Shown: positions 1 to 10,640 of the stretch, piece by piece
Layout of the letters: every line of letters starts with the position of its first letter
Numbering within the stretch: the stretch's first letter is position 1
Origin: Phymatolithon calcareum
Lineage: Eukaryota; Rhodophyta; Florideophyceae; Hapalidiales
Reading direction: 5' to 3'
DNA length: 64,000 bases
Assembly: GCA_977006965.1 (NCBI GenBank)
Contig: OZ345354.1
Coordinates: forward strand, 744,001 to 808,000
Made by a program: the position numbers and the translations under genes
Notes under the pieces: model-generated
Told to the model about the DNA's origin: nothing
Seen by the model: the letters and a program-made list of their open reading frames with translations, nothing else
Databases searched by the model: none

Positions 1-41
1 TGAGGATATCCCTTGGCACACTATCGAATGCCGCGGATTGG
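1..41 (-). mobile_element. LINE reverse-transcriptase fragment
   Basis: The first 41 bases match, with few differences, the reverse-transcriptase region of the minus-strand LINE at 36522-36562, where the encoded peptide includes the VPRDILMKRL segment near the YDRVPRDIL-type motif of LINE RTs. Homology stops where the X1 block begins, so this is the edge of an element that lies mostly outside the window. The call rests on that internal match only. Confidence 0.6.
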
Positions 42-144
42 TGGAAGCCGGTATTTAGGAGGCGCAGGACCGGAGACTTTCATTCATTTTGCCTTTACCC
101 CTAACGGGGCTAGCAGTGATTTGAGGCTCTAAGTTTCTTCCATT

Positions 145-480
145 CTATCGTATCGTTAGCGAGTTTGACTGCGGCTTTTTTGGTCTTTCCGTTATTCCCG
201 ATATTATCTTAGCACCTGTTATTCCCAGGTCCATGCAGTGCTCATCGTGATGTTGGAGAGTCCGCCGCAGTTCCATGTCGCAACTTGGAGTTTGGCGGAG
301 AAACTTATCGCTTCCCGCGTGCCTTATCTGCCTCGTGCTCGCCGCTTTTGGGACGAGTCCCTTCGCAGCAACCGAAGGGATCCTGTGCCGCACGCGGGTG
401 CGTGCATTACAGGACAGGAAAAAATCGGAGACTTTCAGAATACATGCGTAGTCTCTTGAAATATATATATGAAGAATTGG
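145..480 (-). pseudogene. LINE 5' region, start of endonuclease domain (X1)
   Basis: On the minus strand one frame reads ATWNCGGLSN and the next frame continues CMDLGITGAKIISGITE. Together these are the start of the apurinic-type endonuclease (EEP) domain of a non-LTR retrotransposon: the first strand carries the W-N-C/I-G motif and the next block ends in the catalytic E. The two halves are in different frames, so the copy is broken. The same break occurs in the X2 and X3 copies, so it predates the duplication. Nothing downstream of this domain survives. Confidence 0.6.
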
Positions 481-506
481 AACACACCTGAGGCGACGGT
501 AGAAAG

Positions 507-1060
507 CAGGGGTCGGTTAAAATGGATTGACATTGCAATGAATTGCAATCCTCAATAGAAATCGAAGATTGGGTCATTCTGCAGCATTGCAATTTGCATT
601 GTGCCATCTTCGGTGATTTCAATACCGATTGCTGAAGTGGCTACACTAATTTAGGTACCCTAACTACGTACCAGTCGTGCGCCAGCTGACCACGAATCGT
701 CGACATCCCGGCAACAGTACATGTAAGGCATACTTTCCTTGATTATACCGTGCTGGCTATTTTCTTACAACGTCACTGTCGATTCCACGTGATAACAGCA
801 TATGTAAGGCAAACCCTTATCATATTGTACCTTGCTGGCTGCTCATTTGCAACCTGGCGTGAATGTGCGGCTGTTTCTGTTGTAGTGTTTTATGCTTTAC
901 ATGACCATTAAACGATATTCATCGCCCGAGATCATTGCAATTAGGATTTCTACGACTACCAGTATTGCAATTCGAATTGCATCGCCGTGTGAGACGCCCT
1001 CCGCATTGGGTATTGCATCTTTTTCTCCAATCGCTTGCAATGGCATTGTTCGGATCCCTG
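507..1060. mobile_element. hAT-type non-autonomous DNA transposon
   Basis: The segment starts CAGGGGTCGG and ends in CGGATCCCTG, so the termini are inverted repeats of the CAGGG(G/A)TC type usual for hAT elements. It is flanked by an exact 8-bp duplication, GTAGAAAG, at 499-506 and 1061-1068. The X2 and X3 copies carry the uninterrupted site. Eight-bp target duplications are characteristic of hAT. The 554-bp interior has no convincing transposase and is rich in ATTGCAAT-like words, so this is a MITE-like derivative. Confidence 0.85.
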
Positions 1061-1765
1061 GTAGAAAGGCGAATATAGGAAAAACGACTAAAGCGCCTCG
1101 AAGGAGACCACAGAATAGGAGATTTAAATGGGGCCTGCAGGTTCCCTCTTATGCCTGGTAGACATGCGAAACATCAGTCGACCGTGCTTACTAAAGACAT
1201 TGTCTTCACGGAAAAAGTTCTTGCTGTTTAGACTACTCGCTGGACAGGATACGACCTTCGATATTTCTATCTGGTACTTGGTTTCTGAAAAGCAAAGAAA
1301 GTACGGCATATCGAGACTTGGAATCCGTTCTAACTGTTCGTCTTGCTGTCCCTCAGCCAACCCAGGCGCCTACTCGGGAGGCAAAACATATTCTAACGTC
1401 GTTCCGTTCCTGGAAAAGTGAATCCATACATCTTGCTCGTGACTTGCCCATCAATGATTCTCTACCGCGCGAGGCATTTTCTAGTTAGCAGAACCATTGT
1501 TGCAAATGGATCATGCTTTGTTGCTCAGCAACAGAGCACTCATGCGATGCCATTGTTCATGCTTTCGCATAAACACTCTTTCGTAGCCCCGTGCATTGTT
1601 TCCATATGTTGTATGTTGAGCTGCACGTTTTGCGCATGCAGCAAAACTGACGAAGTCTATTATTCCGAAACAATGTGCCTGCTCTTTGCGTCATAGCATC
1701 AAAAGCGGATGCCTGCCGACCCGATTTATGTCGCAGAAACTTGTGATTTCACTTTCAAACCACCG
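1061..1765. other. Shared X-block spacer upstream of receptor copy 1
   Basis: About 700 bp shared with 11680-11980 plus 17034-17463 in X2 and with 44750-47353 in X3. Short ORFs here do not persist between copies. It presumably contains the receptor promoter, but I see no recognisable TATA box or other motif close to the inferred start codon. Confidence 0.5.
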
Positions 1766-3579
1766 ATGGGTGTCCTTGTCCTTCAACTCGCTCTTACCAT
1801 CTGTTTGTTATCGCGCTCATTCGGGATGAATACATCTCACCCTAGCAAACCAAAATCCTCTCAATGCCTGGCTCGTTTTCGCACCAACGAATCTCATTTC
1901 AGGCCTTGTACGACGAAACTCTGCTTTCTCTTCATATCACAGGTACCGGTATTTGTGGACAAAGCCACTTTTTCTTTGTCTCACCAAAGAGTCTTTCTAA
2001 CAAACATATACTCCTCTGCAGTACATCATGCTCGATCCGCGCATGAAAGCCGAGAACAACCAGACTCTCTTCCGATGTAAGGACCGCCGAAAGCACTTTC
2101 CAAAACTTCGTGGTATTACATTTGACGTAAAAGTCGCTTTGACCCCATTAGACGATGCGCTCTGCGTTTACGCAGGTAACGAGTGTACCTTCGATGGCAT
2201 GATCGACTTTATATCAGAACATTCTGACCCTGCGGCTGGATACAGATTCGGAGTTTCTAGCATGATGTTCATACTTCCTCACCGGATATTACGAACCTCG
2301 ATACCAACCGTCCCGATATTAGAAGGAAGAATGATCCTTCTTGGACCTCGAAGGAAGCCCCCGCGGAGAAAGGATACATTCCAAAGTTTAGTTTCGCCTT
2401 TCGCGCCCGATGCCTGGCTCTCTATTCTTGGCCTTCTGCTTCTGTTTTCCTTGCTCGGGTTACTGATTGCCTCCGGATTCCAAGGGCCATTCTGTTTCCG
2501 AGGCATTGCTGGAATCATGATCGGCGACCAACCAATAAGGTTGCCGAGAGTTTCAGAAGACGTTGTTCGACATATACGCCAATTACAAGAGGACATTCGA
2601 CGAACGAACACACTGTCAATCAGGACTCTGGTAACAGCGATCAAGGTTTTCATGGCAATCACTATTCTATTCTACGAAATTGCCGTCGTGTACTATATTT
2701 TCGAACAGCGGGCCCGGACCGAAGTTATTGACGTACAAGAACTAACGACATCCGAATTGGAAAAATATATTGTCATTGGCGGTAGCGCTCTAGAGTTTGT
2801 TTTTCGCAAAAGTGGTACGTTTTATCACTTGTCTCGAAGCGTGGAAATCTTGTTCACGCATTTCAGCAAACTAACCTTGGCAGTCTGTGCTCCTACCTAT
2901 AAAGTGGATCCCGATGGGAAGTGGGATCTCAACTTTTTTCCGTGGAATCGCTGCGAGGACTTGAACGACTGGTAAGTCTGCCTCTCACTTTGCTTATCGA
3001 CATCGTACTCACACCACGTAACTATTTTAACAACGTCATTTATTCTTCGCATGTACAGTTTTAAAAATGTCCTGAACAAGAGCCATCCTGCTGAGTTGGT
3101 GGTGGAAATCGATGTAAGTGGACGTTCAGCCTCGGCACAACATTCCCTCTACACCGGACTGACATGTTCTATGTACCTCTCTTTTCTTCACACAGTTTGC
3201 GGTGCGGTACCATCTGAAACGACTGAATGCGTGTGACAAATTGGTGGTTTACGAAACCAAAAGACCTCTCTCCAAATACAACGGAGTGTGGTATCTGAAT
3301 GGAAATGTGCCCGTAGAGCTCCGCAATAGAGTCGATCGTTCAATTGTTACATTTCGACTGGAGGACCAAATGCGAGCGATAATGGCGAGAGTGGTGGATG
3401 AGTCTGCTACTTTGCACTGTGGAAAGACGGCGCAGAGGATCGGTGTGGACTTTTTGGGACCGCTGTTCGGAGTTGTGTTAGGGCCTTTCGTCTTCGTTGT
3501 GTTCTTAGCACTCGTGTGGGAGTGGATCAGTCGCTGTAGAATGCAGAATCGCATTAGGGAATTCGAACATGAAGAATAA
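1766..3579 (+). CDS. Ionotropic receptor (iGluR/IR-like), copy 1
   Basis: Four exons, 1766-1948, 2022-2971, 3059-3113 and 3196-3579, give 523 codons. Introns 2 and 3 have GTAAGT donors; intron 1 has a weaker GTATTT donor where the paralogues have GTGAGT. The start is set by a signal-peptide-like N-terminus (MGVLVLQLALTICLL). Exon 2 resembles the ligand-gated ion-channel fold: S1-like sequence, then PFAPDAW and transmembrane segment M1 (about residues 192-212), a pore-region stretch, a second membrane segment (266-287), then an S2-like start (EVIDVQELTTSELEKYIVIG). Exon 4 ends in a last membrane helix (482-506) and a basic tail. This is the S1-M1-pore-M3-S2-M4 order of glutamate/ionotropic receptors; no large amino-terminal domain is present, as in divergent IRs. 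Ligand unknown. Likely a plasma-membrane chemosensory channel (inference). An AATAAA overlaps the stop codon. Confidence 0.72.
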
Positions 3580-3681
3580 ATCGACGCACTTTGTAGTTTG
3601 CAGTCCGCGCTCTGTCATCATGGCAGGCCTTTTTTCAAAATGACATGGCAGTGTCATGCCGTTTACTAAAACCACCTGGCT

Positions 3682-4143
3682 ATTGTAACTTACGATCCGT
3701 TAACGAGGATATGAGTTAAGTTTGCACTAGCTGGCACATGGATTCTAAAAGGGAAGGCAAGTACAGCTTAGCCAGACATGGAATGCCTTCCAATAGTTCG
3801 TCCTGTTTATATTACCTTTCCCGGGAGTCTACGCAGGAGCCAAGACGGATTGTGAATCCCCTTAGTGCCTAAAAAGTAAATGATTTCAGCATATTCGCTT
3901 GCAGTACCGGTACTCACTTCGGCGCAGGGGATTGTGACTCGGTCATCATTTCAATGTATTTTTATACAATACTTCTTTTTAAATTTGGAATTTATTAAAC
4001 GCCCCCACTCATGAAACTGAAAGGGTGATGTGTGGTGTTGTTCTTCGAGAACGTCGCAAGCAAGCCACGCCATGATTGAAATAACATATCACGAACATTT
4101 TTGAAGTCAATAGCTAATTTTTTAAAATTATATTAGCTGATTA
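3682..4143. repeat. X1-specific insertion of mixed repeat pieces
   Basis: X3 reads straight from CCACCTGGCTA to CTGCGCCGCTCG (about 49260-49285), whereas X1 has about 460 extra bases. The insert contains a stretch resembling 1320-1400, a piece near-identical to 35165-35205 (CCCCTTAGTGCCTAAAAAGT), and a tail, AATTTATTAAACGCCC, also found at 46080-46096. No clear target duplication is visible, so its origin is unresolved. No coding sequence seen. Confidence 0.45.
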
Positions 4144-5190
4144 CTGCGCCGCTCGTTGATTGATTAATCAAATTCATCAATAATCAAATACACAAAAAGG
4201 CGTGCGACAGCTGATAAACTTAGAGACACACGCCCAACTCTCTGTCCACAGCCGATTCAACATACTCCAGAGATCACAAGGCCGACATTAAAGTATTGGT
4301 CTTGAAAATGAGGAACTCCTTGGTGTACTATGTAAACAGTTCAATCGGCAAGCAATTTGGGAAGGGTCGAGTCTATGGCCCGTTGACTCCGGTCCCCAAA
4401 GACTATGGGGACCGGTGCCAGCAAAATGCTGCAACAGATAAAACCCTGCGATATACACGTTCTGACCTCTTGAGAAGGGGGCTGTCATGATGTCACTAAC
4501 GCATCGACGAAGTGTGGTAGGGCTCTAACAAGAACATGGATTGCGGTAGGTTCTTCTAGACAACGTTACTTTGAGCTGGTGGAGGTTCTTCTGGCAACTG
4601 GTTAGAACTCTTGTCTAACTCGGGACAATGCTCGCCCTAAGTGGGACAGGCTAAGCAAGGTTCCGAAGGTGCATATCCGAGGAACAGTGGAACCGTGGAA
4701 AGAATAGACTGGGAACAGCGTTAACAATTTGGAGCAGCATAATAATCGAGGATATCACAGATCGGGTAGCAGCGACCTCTAGACTTAGTTTTGACCCGGC
4801 GGGATACTGAACACGACATCTGCCGAATTACCGTAGGGCAGCAGACAAGATTGCACGCCACATCATCAAAGGAGAAGTAGGGAATGGATGAAAGTGGATG
4901 CGTGACGTCAAAGAAAATATCAACAGTGTTCTTCTGCCAAGCCTCAAAAGGAAGCAGAACTGTATTTCAAATCTAATGATGCCTGACGGAGAACTTCAAC
5001 ACAGTGCCCATTGAAAAGTGCATGATCCCCAAAGCTTGAGCACCTCTTGAATTAAAGAGGTCTTCCCCACTAGTTTCCAATACCTAGAAAAACTTAAGGG
5101 TTGTCCGGGCACCTCCAAAAAAGTATCAACGAGAGGGTTGAATAGTACCGGACAACCCGCGGATTGTGCAAACATCCAAGTGACCGTGAT
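4144..5190. other. X-block spacer, copy 1
   Basis: Non-coding sequence shared with X2 (20667-21454, 23386-23474, 28357-28757) and X3 (50897-52110). Short ORFs are not conserved between copies. It serves as the empty-site reference showing that the gypsy element and the 1.9-kb TIR element in X2 are later insertions. Confidence 0.6.
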
Positions 5191-5868
5191 GTACTGTCGT
5201 CAGGGGTGTAGCTCCTGCTCCCACTCCTGATGCATCTCCTCTTATGCCCGACGCCGCAGGGCTCGATTGGCCTCCGCCTTCGGCTGTCACCGTTGCGTCA
5301 GAACTCTGACTGAATGCCGAATGGCCTGCGCGGCTGACTGTGGTCCCACTCGCTGTGCACGTGATAGGTGTGCTACCGATATCGGACCTTCGCTGTTTAC
5401 GACTTGCTTTTGGTATGCCATGGCGTTCTGCAAGACCACATTGAACTCCGTACGGTCGAGATGCGCGTTCAACACGCAGAGTAGACCGAGAAATTCTTGG
5501 ACACCAGGGATTTGCGCTGCTTTCGCGTGCGAATACGCATACTGCGTACAAAGCGCACTGTACTCGTTCCAATACTCGTCGACGGTTTGGCGCTTACCGT
5601 GTGAAGTTAACATGAGCTCCTTCCATGCCTTGGCCGTGTCGAGGAAGGCAGTCTCCTTGTCGATAGGATCAACCGTGTGAAGGATGTGATCCACAATCTG
5701 CGTAAACTCGTCCCGTGTCATGCCCGCGTGTACCATACCTGATACGTGACCAAGATTTTGCCCAACACTTCCGTGAATGTTCGAGACGATGGTAAACACT
5801 TGCTGTCCGAGCGTTAGCCGTCGAGACGATTCCGGATCTGCCAAGTCCTGGAATCGTATCCATTCCAC
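5191..5868 (-). pseudogene. Element Z gag, truncated (Y1)
   Basis: The minus-strand ORF at 5287-5868 is near-identical to the gag of the longer Z copy at 39116-39658. It has the features of a retrotransposon gag (capsid-type) region: an early EWIRFQDLADPESSRR segment, helical character, WKELM and YWNEYSALC motifs, and no enzyme motif. A frame change near 5290 leads into the Ser/Gly/Ala-rich linker that precedes protease in the fuller copy, and the sequence stops at the 5190 junction. Protease and integrase are missing. Confidence 0.65.
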
Positions 5869-6494
5869 TAGCCTTCTGCGATAGACGCGCGGATCTTCGC
5901 TGTCATCGAAAACAGGAACCTCGCCTGGTTTGGTAGATTTTGAGCCTCCAGTTCACCTCGAACGTCCGCTCCTGCGGTACCTTGATGCCCCTGGGCCCAT
6001 AACTGTAGAATCCTGAGGCTCTACAGAGGGAAAATCGTTCCCCAAGAAGCACACGGCAATCACAGACACTACCGCGATGCACCGTCCTCGCACGTAACGT
6101 ACCGTTAGCCTCGGATGTCCAAAAACCCCCCTTTCTTTACTTTTTCTCCCCCTCTCTTATTTTATACTCCCGTCACCTCCTCGAAGTGCAGGAGCTCTCA
6201 ATATCATACAATAAAACCACGTGAATACACCCAAGTGCGCACTTCTAAATTGACCATAATAACTCAACTGGTGGACTGGAATTCCAACGGGTTCCTCGGC
6301 CTACTCATCAGTAGGCCACGTAGGGTTTCTATCATCGCACATCATACTCAACAACAACAGACCTTTATTTGGGTCTGCTTATATTTCGGACGCAGTCTCG
6401 CAGCCCTACTTTAGTCGCAATAGCCTTCCTCCGTAGGATGGAGGGAGGCAGCATGGTTTCGTAGGAAGTAAAGCACGCACGGTTTCCATCCGAT
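5869..6494 (-). other. Element Z leader between LTR and gag (Y1)
   Basis: Untranslated leader of element Z read on the minus strand, matching 39720-40265 in Y2 with small indels. The base run next to the LTR on the minus strand is ATCGGATGGAAACCGTG. A TGG beginning six bases in could be the primer-binding site, but I cannot assign a tRNA. Confidence 0.4.
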
Positions 6495-7409
6495 TGTAGC
6501 GCCCGCTGTTATGTCGCTGTCCCAATGCGGTCTCTTTTTCCTCTCGCGACTGTACGCCGCACATCTTGGATCGCGATAGTCATGCTGCTCTTGGTAAGTG
6601 ATCTGTTGGGCCATACTTGCACTTGTCAACCGGCTGAAGTGGGTAGACATGCCGATGATCGGCTTCCTCTTGCAACTGTTTGCTTCCATGTCATCCCTAG
6701 GGATGACATAGAATATTGATTGCTCTATGTCATCCCTACGGATGACATAGCAGCTTTGATAGGACACTCGTACGAAATCCTTATTTTCCACGGAGGTTTC
6801 TGGATTTCGGCTCTATTGCTTAGATCTTACACGCATCACGCTTGTGAGTTCCTTCGACCACGCGAAGTCGGAGATTTCCCACCCTTCCTCATCGCTTCTT
6901 CGCCGTACAAGCCGGTACAGGGGGAACTCAGCGACAGATCCATCTTTTTCTTTTCGTGCGCTCGCCACAATATCGACGGCCAATCCAAGGTCGCCGCCTT
7001 CAAAGACGACGTCGATTCTGCCCGTCTTTTCTTAAGCTCAAAGCGCTTCGCCGCACAATCCAGTGTGGAGTTGCTCCTCTAAACGCGTCGAACGCCTGAT
7101 TTGTTCCGTTTCGGTGCACTGTCCGAAGTTGACGGCCCATCCAAGGTCGCCATCATCCAACATCGCCTGCATTGTCAGCGCTTCGCACCCTCCCTTTTAT
7201 TCGCTTTTCTCCACCATCCATCTCACGCGTCCTCAAGACGCCGTTTACTGCAACTCCACTTTTCCCTCTCTTCGTGTTTTGTTTCTATTTCTCTCGCTCT
7301 TTTCTTTCCTCATTTTAGTCTCTCTTTGTTTCGTCTCTCCCGCACATTTTCTCTCCTCCGGTCTTCTCTGGCCACTGTGGCGTCCGGTTCTAGTGAGTCT
7401 GGCGCTACA
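6495..7409 (-). repeat. 5' LTR of element Z (Y1)
   Basis: Read on the minus strand it begins TGTAGCGCCAG and ends GGGCGCTACA, so it has TG...CA ends with a 9-bp inverted terminus. It matches 40266-41104 and, in the opposite orientation, the solo LTR at 29324-30377. It contains a pyrimidine-rich tract (7190-7370). The fold-back element at 6623-6791 replaces part of the LTR, including the region that carries the TATA-like sequence in other copies. Confidence 0.8.
6623..6791. mobile_element. Fold-back element inside Z LTR, one end lost
   Basis: The left end TTGTCAACCGGCTGA is the same terminus found at both ends of the 49472-50896 insertion. The interior shares about 45 bp with each end of that insertion. 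It contains a perfect 22-bp palindrome (6688-6709, centre CCCTAGGG) and a second near-perfect one (6725-6750). The right terminal 20 bp are missing here. The Y2 LTR lacks this sequence, but the exchange also removed LTR sequence, so it is not a simple insertion. Confidence 0.6.
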
Positions 7410-7479
7410 CCGATATACCAATATAGGCCTTGGGCCAAATGTTTGGACTATCATGCTCCAAGGTTGAACGACAATTGCC

Positions 7480-7540
7480 TCCGGGGGTGCGAATATGCGG
7501 CCAAGAGAGAGGTCCTGGGTTCGAATCCCGGGTGTACCTG
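7480..7540 (+). other. tRNA-like B-box site (SINE or tRNA relic), Y1
   Basis: GGTTCGAATCC at 7518-7528 is a perfect pol III B box, lying inside a 5-bp T-stem (CTGGG/CCCGG). No matching acceptor stem or convincing A box lies upstream, so this is not a functional tRNA. A decayed tRNA-derived SINE or tRNA pseudogene fits best. A copy is at 41171-41235. Confidence 0.35.
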
Positions 7541-8502
7541 TTCGCGGTGAGGAGTCTGACGCGTTTTTCTCCTAATTTCGCGCCACGGGGCGCTTCGGGA
7601 GTGGGGTTTCCGAATTGCACAAAGGTCTGAGTTAATTACAGTGCATTACTATGGCATAGAAGAGGTGAGCTGTAAAGAAAAGAGTCCAACATTCTGGTCG
7701 TCCACGCAGACTCGCGAATCGTGGAACCACCGCAGTTGCTTCAGGTGGAATTGTCTATTGACGAGCAGCAGGCAGAGAAGAAGCGTTCTTGAAATTTTCT
7801 AGCAGGATTAACGCCCTGCCATAATCTAAGTAGATGAAAAATAAAAGCACTGTTTGCTAGCCGTATAGGGGAGTAAGCATACATTATCACGAAAATTATT
7901 GACGTCAGTAAATGAGCTGATTACTTCGCCGCTCGTTAATTGAATAATCAAATTCATTCGAATTAGAGACGGAGACGCAGACAGCGATCACCGTGGAAGA
8001 GCTGCGTCGCGAGCAAGACCCATACCAATTGTTCCACTGGATCCACCAGTAGATGACAGAGAATCATGCACAGTTGACCTAAAAAGACGACAAACAAGGA
8101 GTGTTCGTCCGTGTAGCGGCAAGCAGCAGTCCATATGGAGCGCGAGGTCTTTCGGTTCACCACGGTAGAGGCGTATGACACGAAAGACCAATCTAGGATA
8201 GACAGGGGTAGGCCTGGACCATTTTTTACGAATGGATTCACCATTAAATTTTTCCTTATTATTGGCATTAAAATGTATGTGCAAATCACAGATCGTAAGT
8301 GGCGAAAAAAGGCGCTGTGGGAGGGGCGGAGGGGTCGTTCCAACTGTGATCGACGTTCCAATGCCGTAAGGCGCAAAGACAAGGACCGCCAGCTAAAGGA
8401 CCGCCCGAAGTTGCGGAACAGACCGTAGATATGCCTGCCCGAGGGCTTGAGAAATTACTTCAGGCCTCGAGCAGTTCGGAGTTGCTTTTATTTTGAAGTA
8501 CG

Positions 8503-8789
8503 AACTATCTTGGCAGCTGCGGAGGCGAAGCGGTTATTTTAGGCGGTATAGCGCGTCGCAAAGGGCAGGCGCACAGCATTTTATGGTCAGGACTGTGGCG
8601 GATGCATCTCCGGTGCTACGGATCGCAGTGCGGAGTGCCGCGCAGTGGCAAAAAGGCGCACGGCGTATCTTGGCAGCTGCGGGGACAACGCTGTTATTTA
8701 AGATGTAGCGCGTCACACGGGCAGTCGCACGGCTTGCTTTTCTCAGAGCGGCAGTAGGTGCATTTCCGGTGCTGTGGATCCAAGCTCGG
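8503..8789 (+). repeat. Degenerate direct repeat, two units (Y1)
   Basis: Two units of about 165 bp, each starting near ATCTTGGCAGCTGCGG (8507 and 8671) and each containing GCGCGTC, then GCGGATGCATC or GCAGTAGGTGCATTTCC, then CCGGTGCT. The same pair is in Y2 at about 42205-42480. No coding potential is shared between copies. Confidence 0.6.
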
Positions 8790-9172
8790 TGTGGGGGAGA
8801 AAAAGGACGAAGAGAGAAAGATGGGGAATGTTTTTTTTGTTTTTGTTTTGGGGGCTCTTTGTCGCGGACGGTGAGCTGCCTTCCTTCTCGCCGAAGTTCG
8901 AAGTAGGATACTATATAAACTAGCGCTAGGTTTTGCCGGAGCTCTTGCGAGCAGCACCCAGCTCACTGTAAGACTAACTAAACGAGGGGACAATTAAAAA
9001 AATATAACTCTATTGGAGATCTGCCTTCGTCGGCGAATTTGTAAACGGTACACCGCCAACCTGCCGACATTGGCAAGCAACCGGATGCGCTGGGTATGAT
9101 AGTAGGAGCACTGATTCTTTTGGTACGTTCCAGCGTAGTCAATCAACAACACCGCCAATATTGGTGTCAGCA
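8790..9172 (+). mobile_element. Solo LTR
   Basis: A 383-bp insertion absent from Y2, flanked by the 5-bp duplication CTCGG (8785-8789, 9173-9177). It begins TGTGGGGG and ends GGTGTCAGCA, giving TG...CA ends. It contains a TATA box (CTATATAAACT, about 8911-8921) followed about 30 bp later by GAGCTCTTGCGAGC, as expected for an LTR U3-R promoter. Ends, target size and promoter agree with a solo LTR from an otherwise unseen element; orientation plus from the TATA box. Confidence 0.8.
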
Positions 9173-9177
9173 CTCGG

Positions 9178-9649
9178 CGTGTACTCGAAGAGCGTATTCA
9201 TTTCCACGTGTCAAACTTGTACGAGGACCTCCATCACGGGCGCAGCTGCCCCACCGGTCTACATAGAGCTGTAATGGTTCCAACTCCTCCTGATTGGCCA
9301 GTTCGGCGTTTACGATTGGAATTCCAACACTTACTTTCGCCATTCTGCTCATAAAAATTAATATCAATAAAAAGGAAATTTTTAATCGTGTATGGGACCA
9401 TAAGAGTTGACCCAGCACTTATCGGATAGACAGTACGTACAAATAGTAGTTTAGCCACGGCATGAATAGAAAAACAAAAGGAGAGAGGCATCACTCCAAC
9501 AAAATCACGATCTTCCGTCATGGCAAGGAAGAACAACCGTTCACCGTGTACTCGGTCGCGGTTCACTGTTAGTCATCAAGTGAATCCATATTGGCAACGA
9601 CAGACACTAGACTACTTCTTTAACTGACGGTGCACCACTACAGGCACAC
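9178..9649. other. Y-block sequence without a supported gene
   Basis: Matches 42495-42956 in Y2. ORFs on both strands are short and interrupted in one copy or the other. Nothing recognisable. Confidence 0.4.
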
Positions 9650-10640
9650 TCTGTAGTTAGACTATTTAAGCAACAACGATGTGATTATTTTCGCAAGAAA
9701 TGAAAACGAGCTCCAAGGCTTACTAAACGTATGCACAAAATCGGCGAAGGAGACGAAAATGACTTGGTCGACATCGAAATGTTCGATCATCGCCGGAAAG
9801 GCAGATGAAAACAAAGTATAGAGCATGACGCTCGTCGAGGATATCCTCAAAGTGGAAGACAAGGCAAAATACTTAGGCATCAGAACAAATTCCAAGGGAG
9901 CCACAGACAGCAAGACAGTGGAACGTATCAATGGCGCTAGAAGAAGACTGAAAATGATGAATGCGCTAGGAATGTTTGGCGAAGGGCTCTCTACACAGAT
10001 AAGCCTTGATATGTTCAGAACCTTCGTAAGACCTTTCTGGGAGTATGGCGTTCATATCACACCAGACTCGATGCGATTCAAAACCCGGGCAACGATCATC
10101 ATGAACGAGATTCTATGCACGCTAGTTGGGAAGTGGGCATCAAGATATACACGAAGACTAAGCATTCTCTGTCAGATTGAACCTTGTAATTACAGAAGGC
10201 GCCCGTTCGCATCAAAGTTTCGGCGGCGACTAGAGCCGGAACTGAATTCTGAAGGAGAAGGGGAAATCGAGGGCGAAGTATAATGAAGGAATGGCAAAAA
10301 AGTCAGGGGATAGAAACATGGCCGTCAAGGCGATCTCGCGGGGAAGAATGGGAAAAACAAGAAGATGGATACTCCAGGCGAATCCACTCATCAGAGAAAA
10401 CAACGATACATGCGGCTCTCAAGCAGAAGTGATCACCGAAACCTATGCGCGCAATGGTTCCTGGGAAGATTCCCACGAAATCCATCGCAAATGGAAGAAA
10501 AGCTCGGACGCCTGGGGAAATGGTGTATATCCACGATGAAGAATAAAATGCGAAAGCCGGCGTGGACAAGGGAAGAAGAAGTAAGACTAGCCCGAGCGAT
10601 GAACATAATCCTGAACCACACAGAGTAAGCTCAGGGAATG
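9650..10640 (+). pseudogene. LINE D: RT thumb and C-terminal region (Y1)
   Basis: The frame around 9665-9820 reads NNDVIIFARNENELQGLLN and then a W-S-T-S-K-C segment, corresponding to the palm D-D block and the following LINE-specific motif. The first D of the usual FADD or YADD is replaced by N-D. After an in-frame stop at 9820, the ORF at 9825-10283 continues KYLGIRTN and EYGVHITPDS, the thumb region. The C-terminal piece at 10428-10628 carries FLGRFPRNP, resembling the tail of the LINE at 46308-46979. The 5' end is absent, and stops and frame changes make it a relic. Copy at 42957-43930. Confidence 0.65.

Larger units (their letters stand above)
41..5190. repeat. Tandem block X, copy 1 (truncated)
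   Basis: This segment aligns with 11226 onward (X2) and 44285 onward (X3): a LINE endonuclease relic, then the receptor gene, then a spacer that begins near 4140 with GCGCCGCTCGTTGATT and is seen again at 20667-21450 and 50897-51630. X1 ends at about 5190, where the other copies continue with sequence leading to the second gene family. Here it jumps straight into element Z, so the rest of the unit was deleted. X1 also has two private insertions, at 507-1060 and about 3682-4143. Confidence 0.8.

Noticed and set aside
3249-3554. A 101-codon minus-strand ORF conserved in all three receptor copies (also 19548-19853, 48840-49145)
   Set aside because: It is antisense to receptor exon 4 and open because of the sense-strand codon choice. 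No independent evidence.
7480-7540. Possible functional tRNA gene with a perfect B box
   Set aside because: The acceptor stem and A box are not present at the right distance in either copy.
7063-7550. Ser/Leu/Phe-rich ORFs on the plus strand (also 40758-41245)
   Set aside because: They lie in the pyrimidine-rich part of the element Z LTR, which explains the composition. The coding strand of Z is minus.
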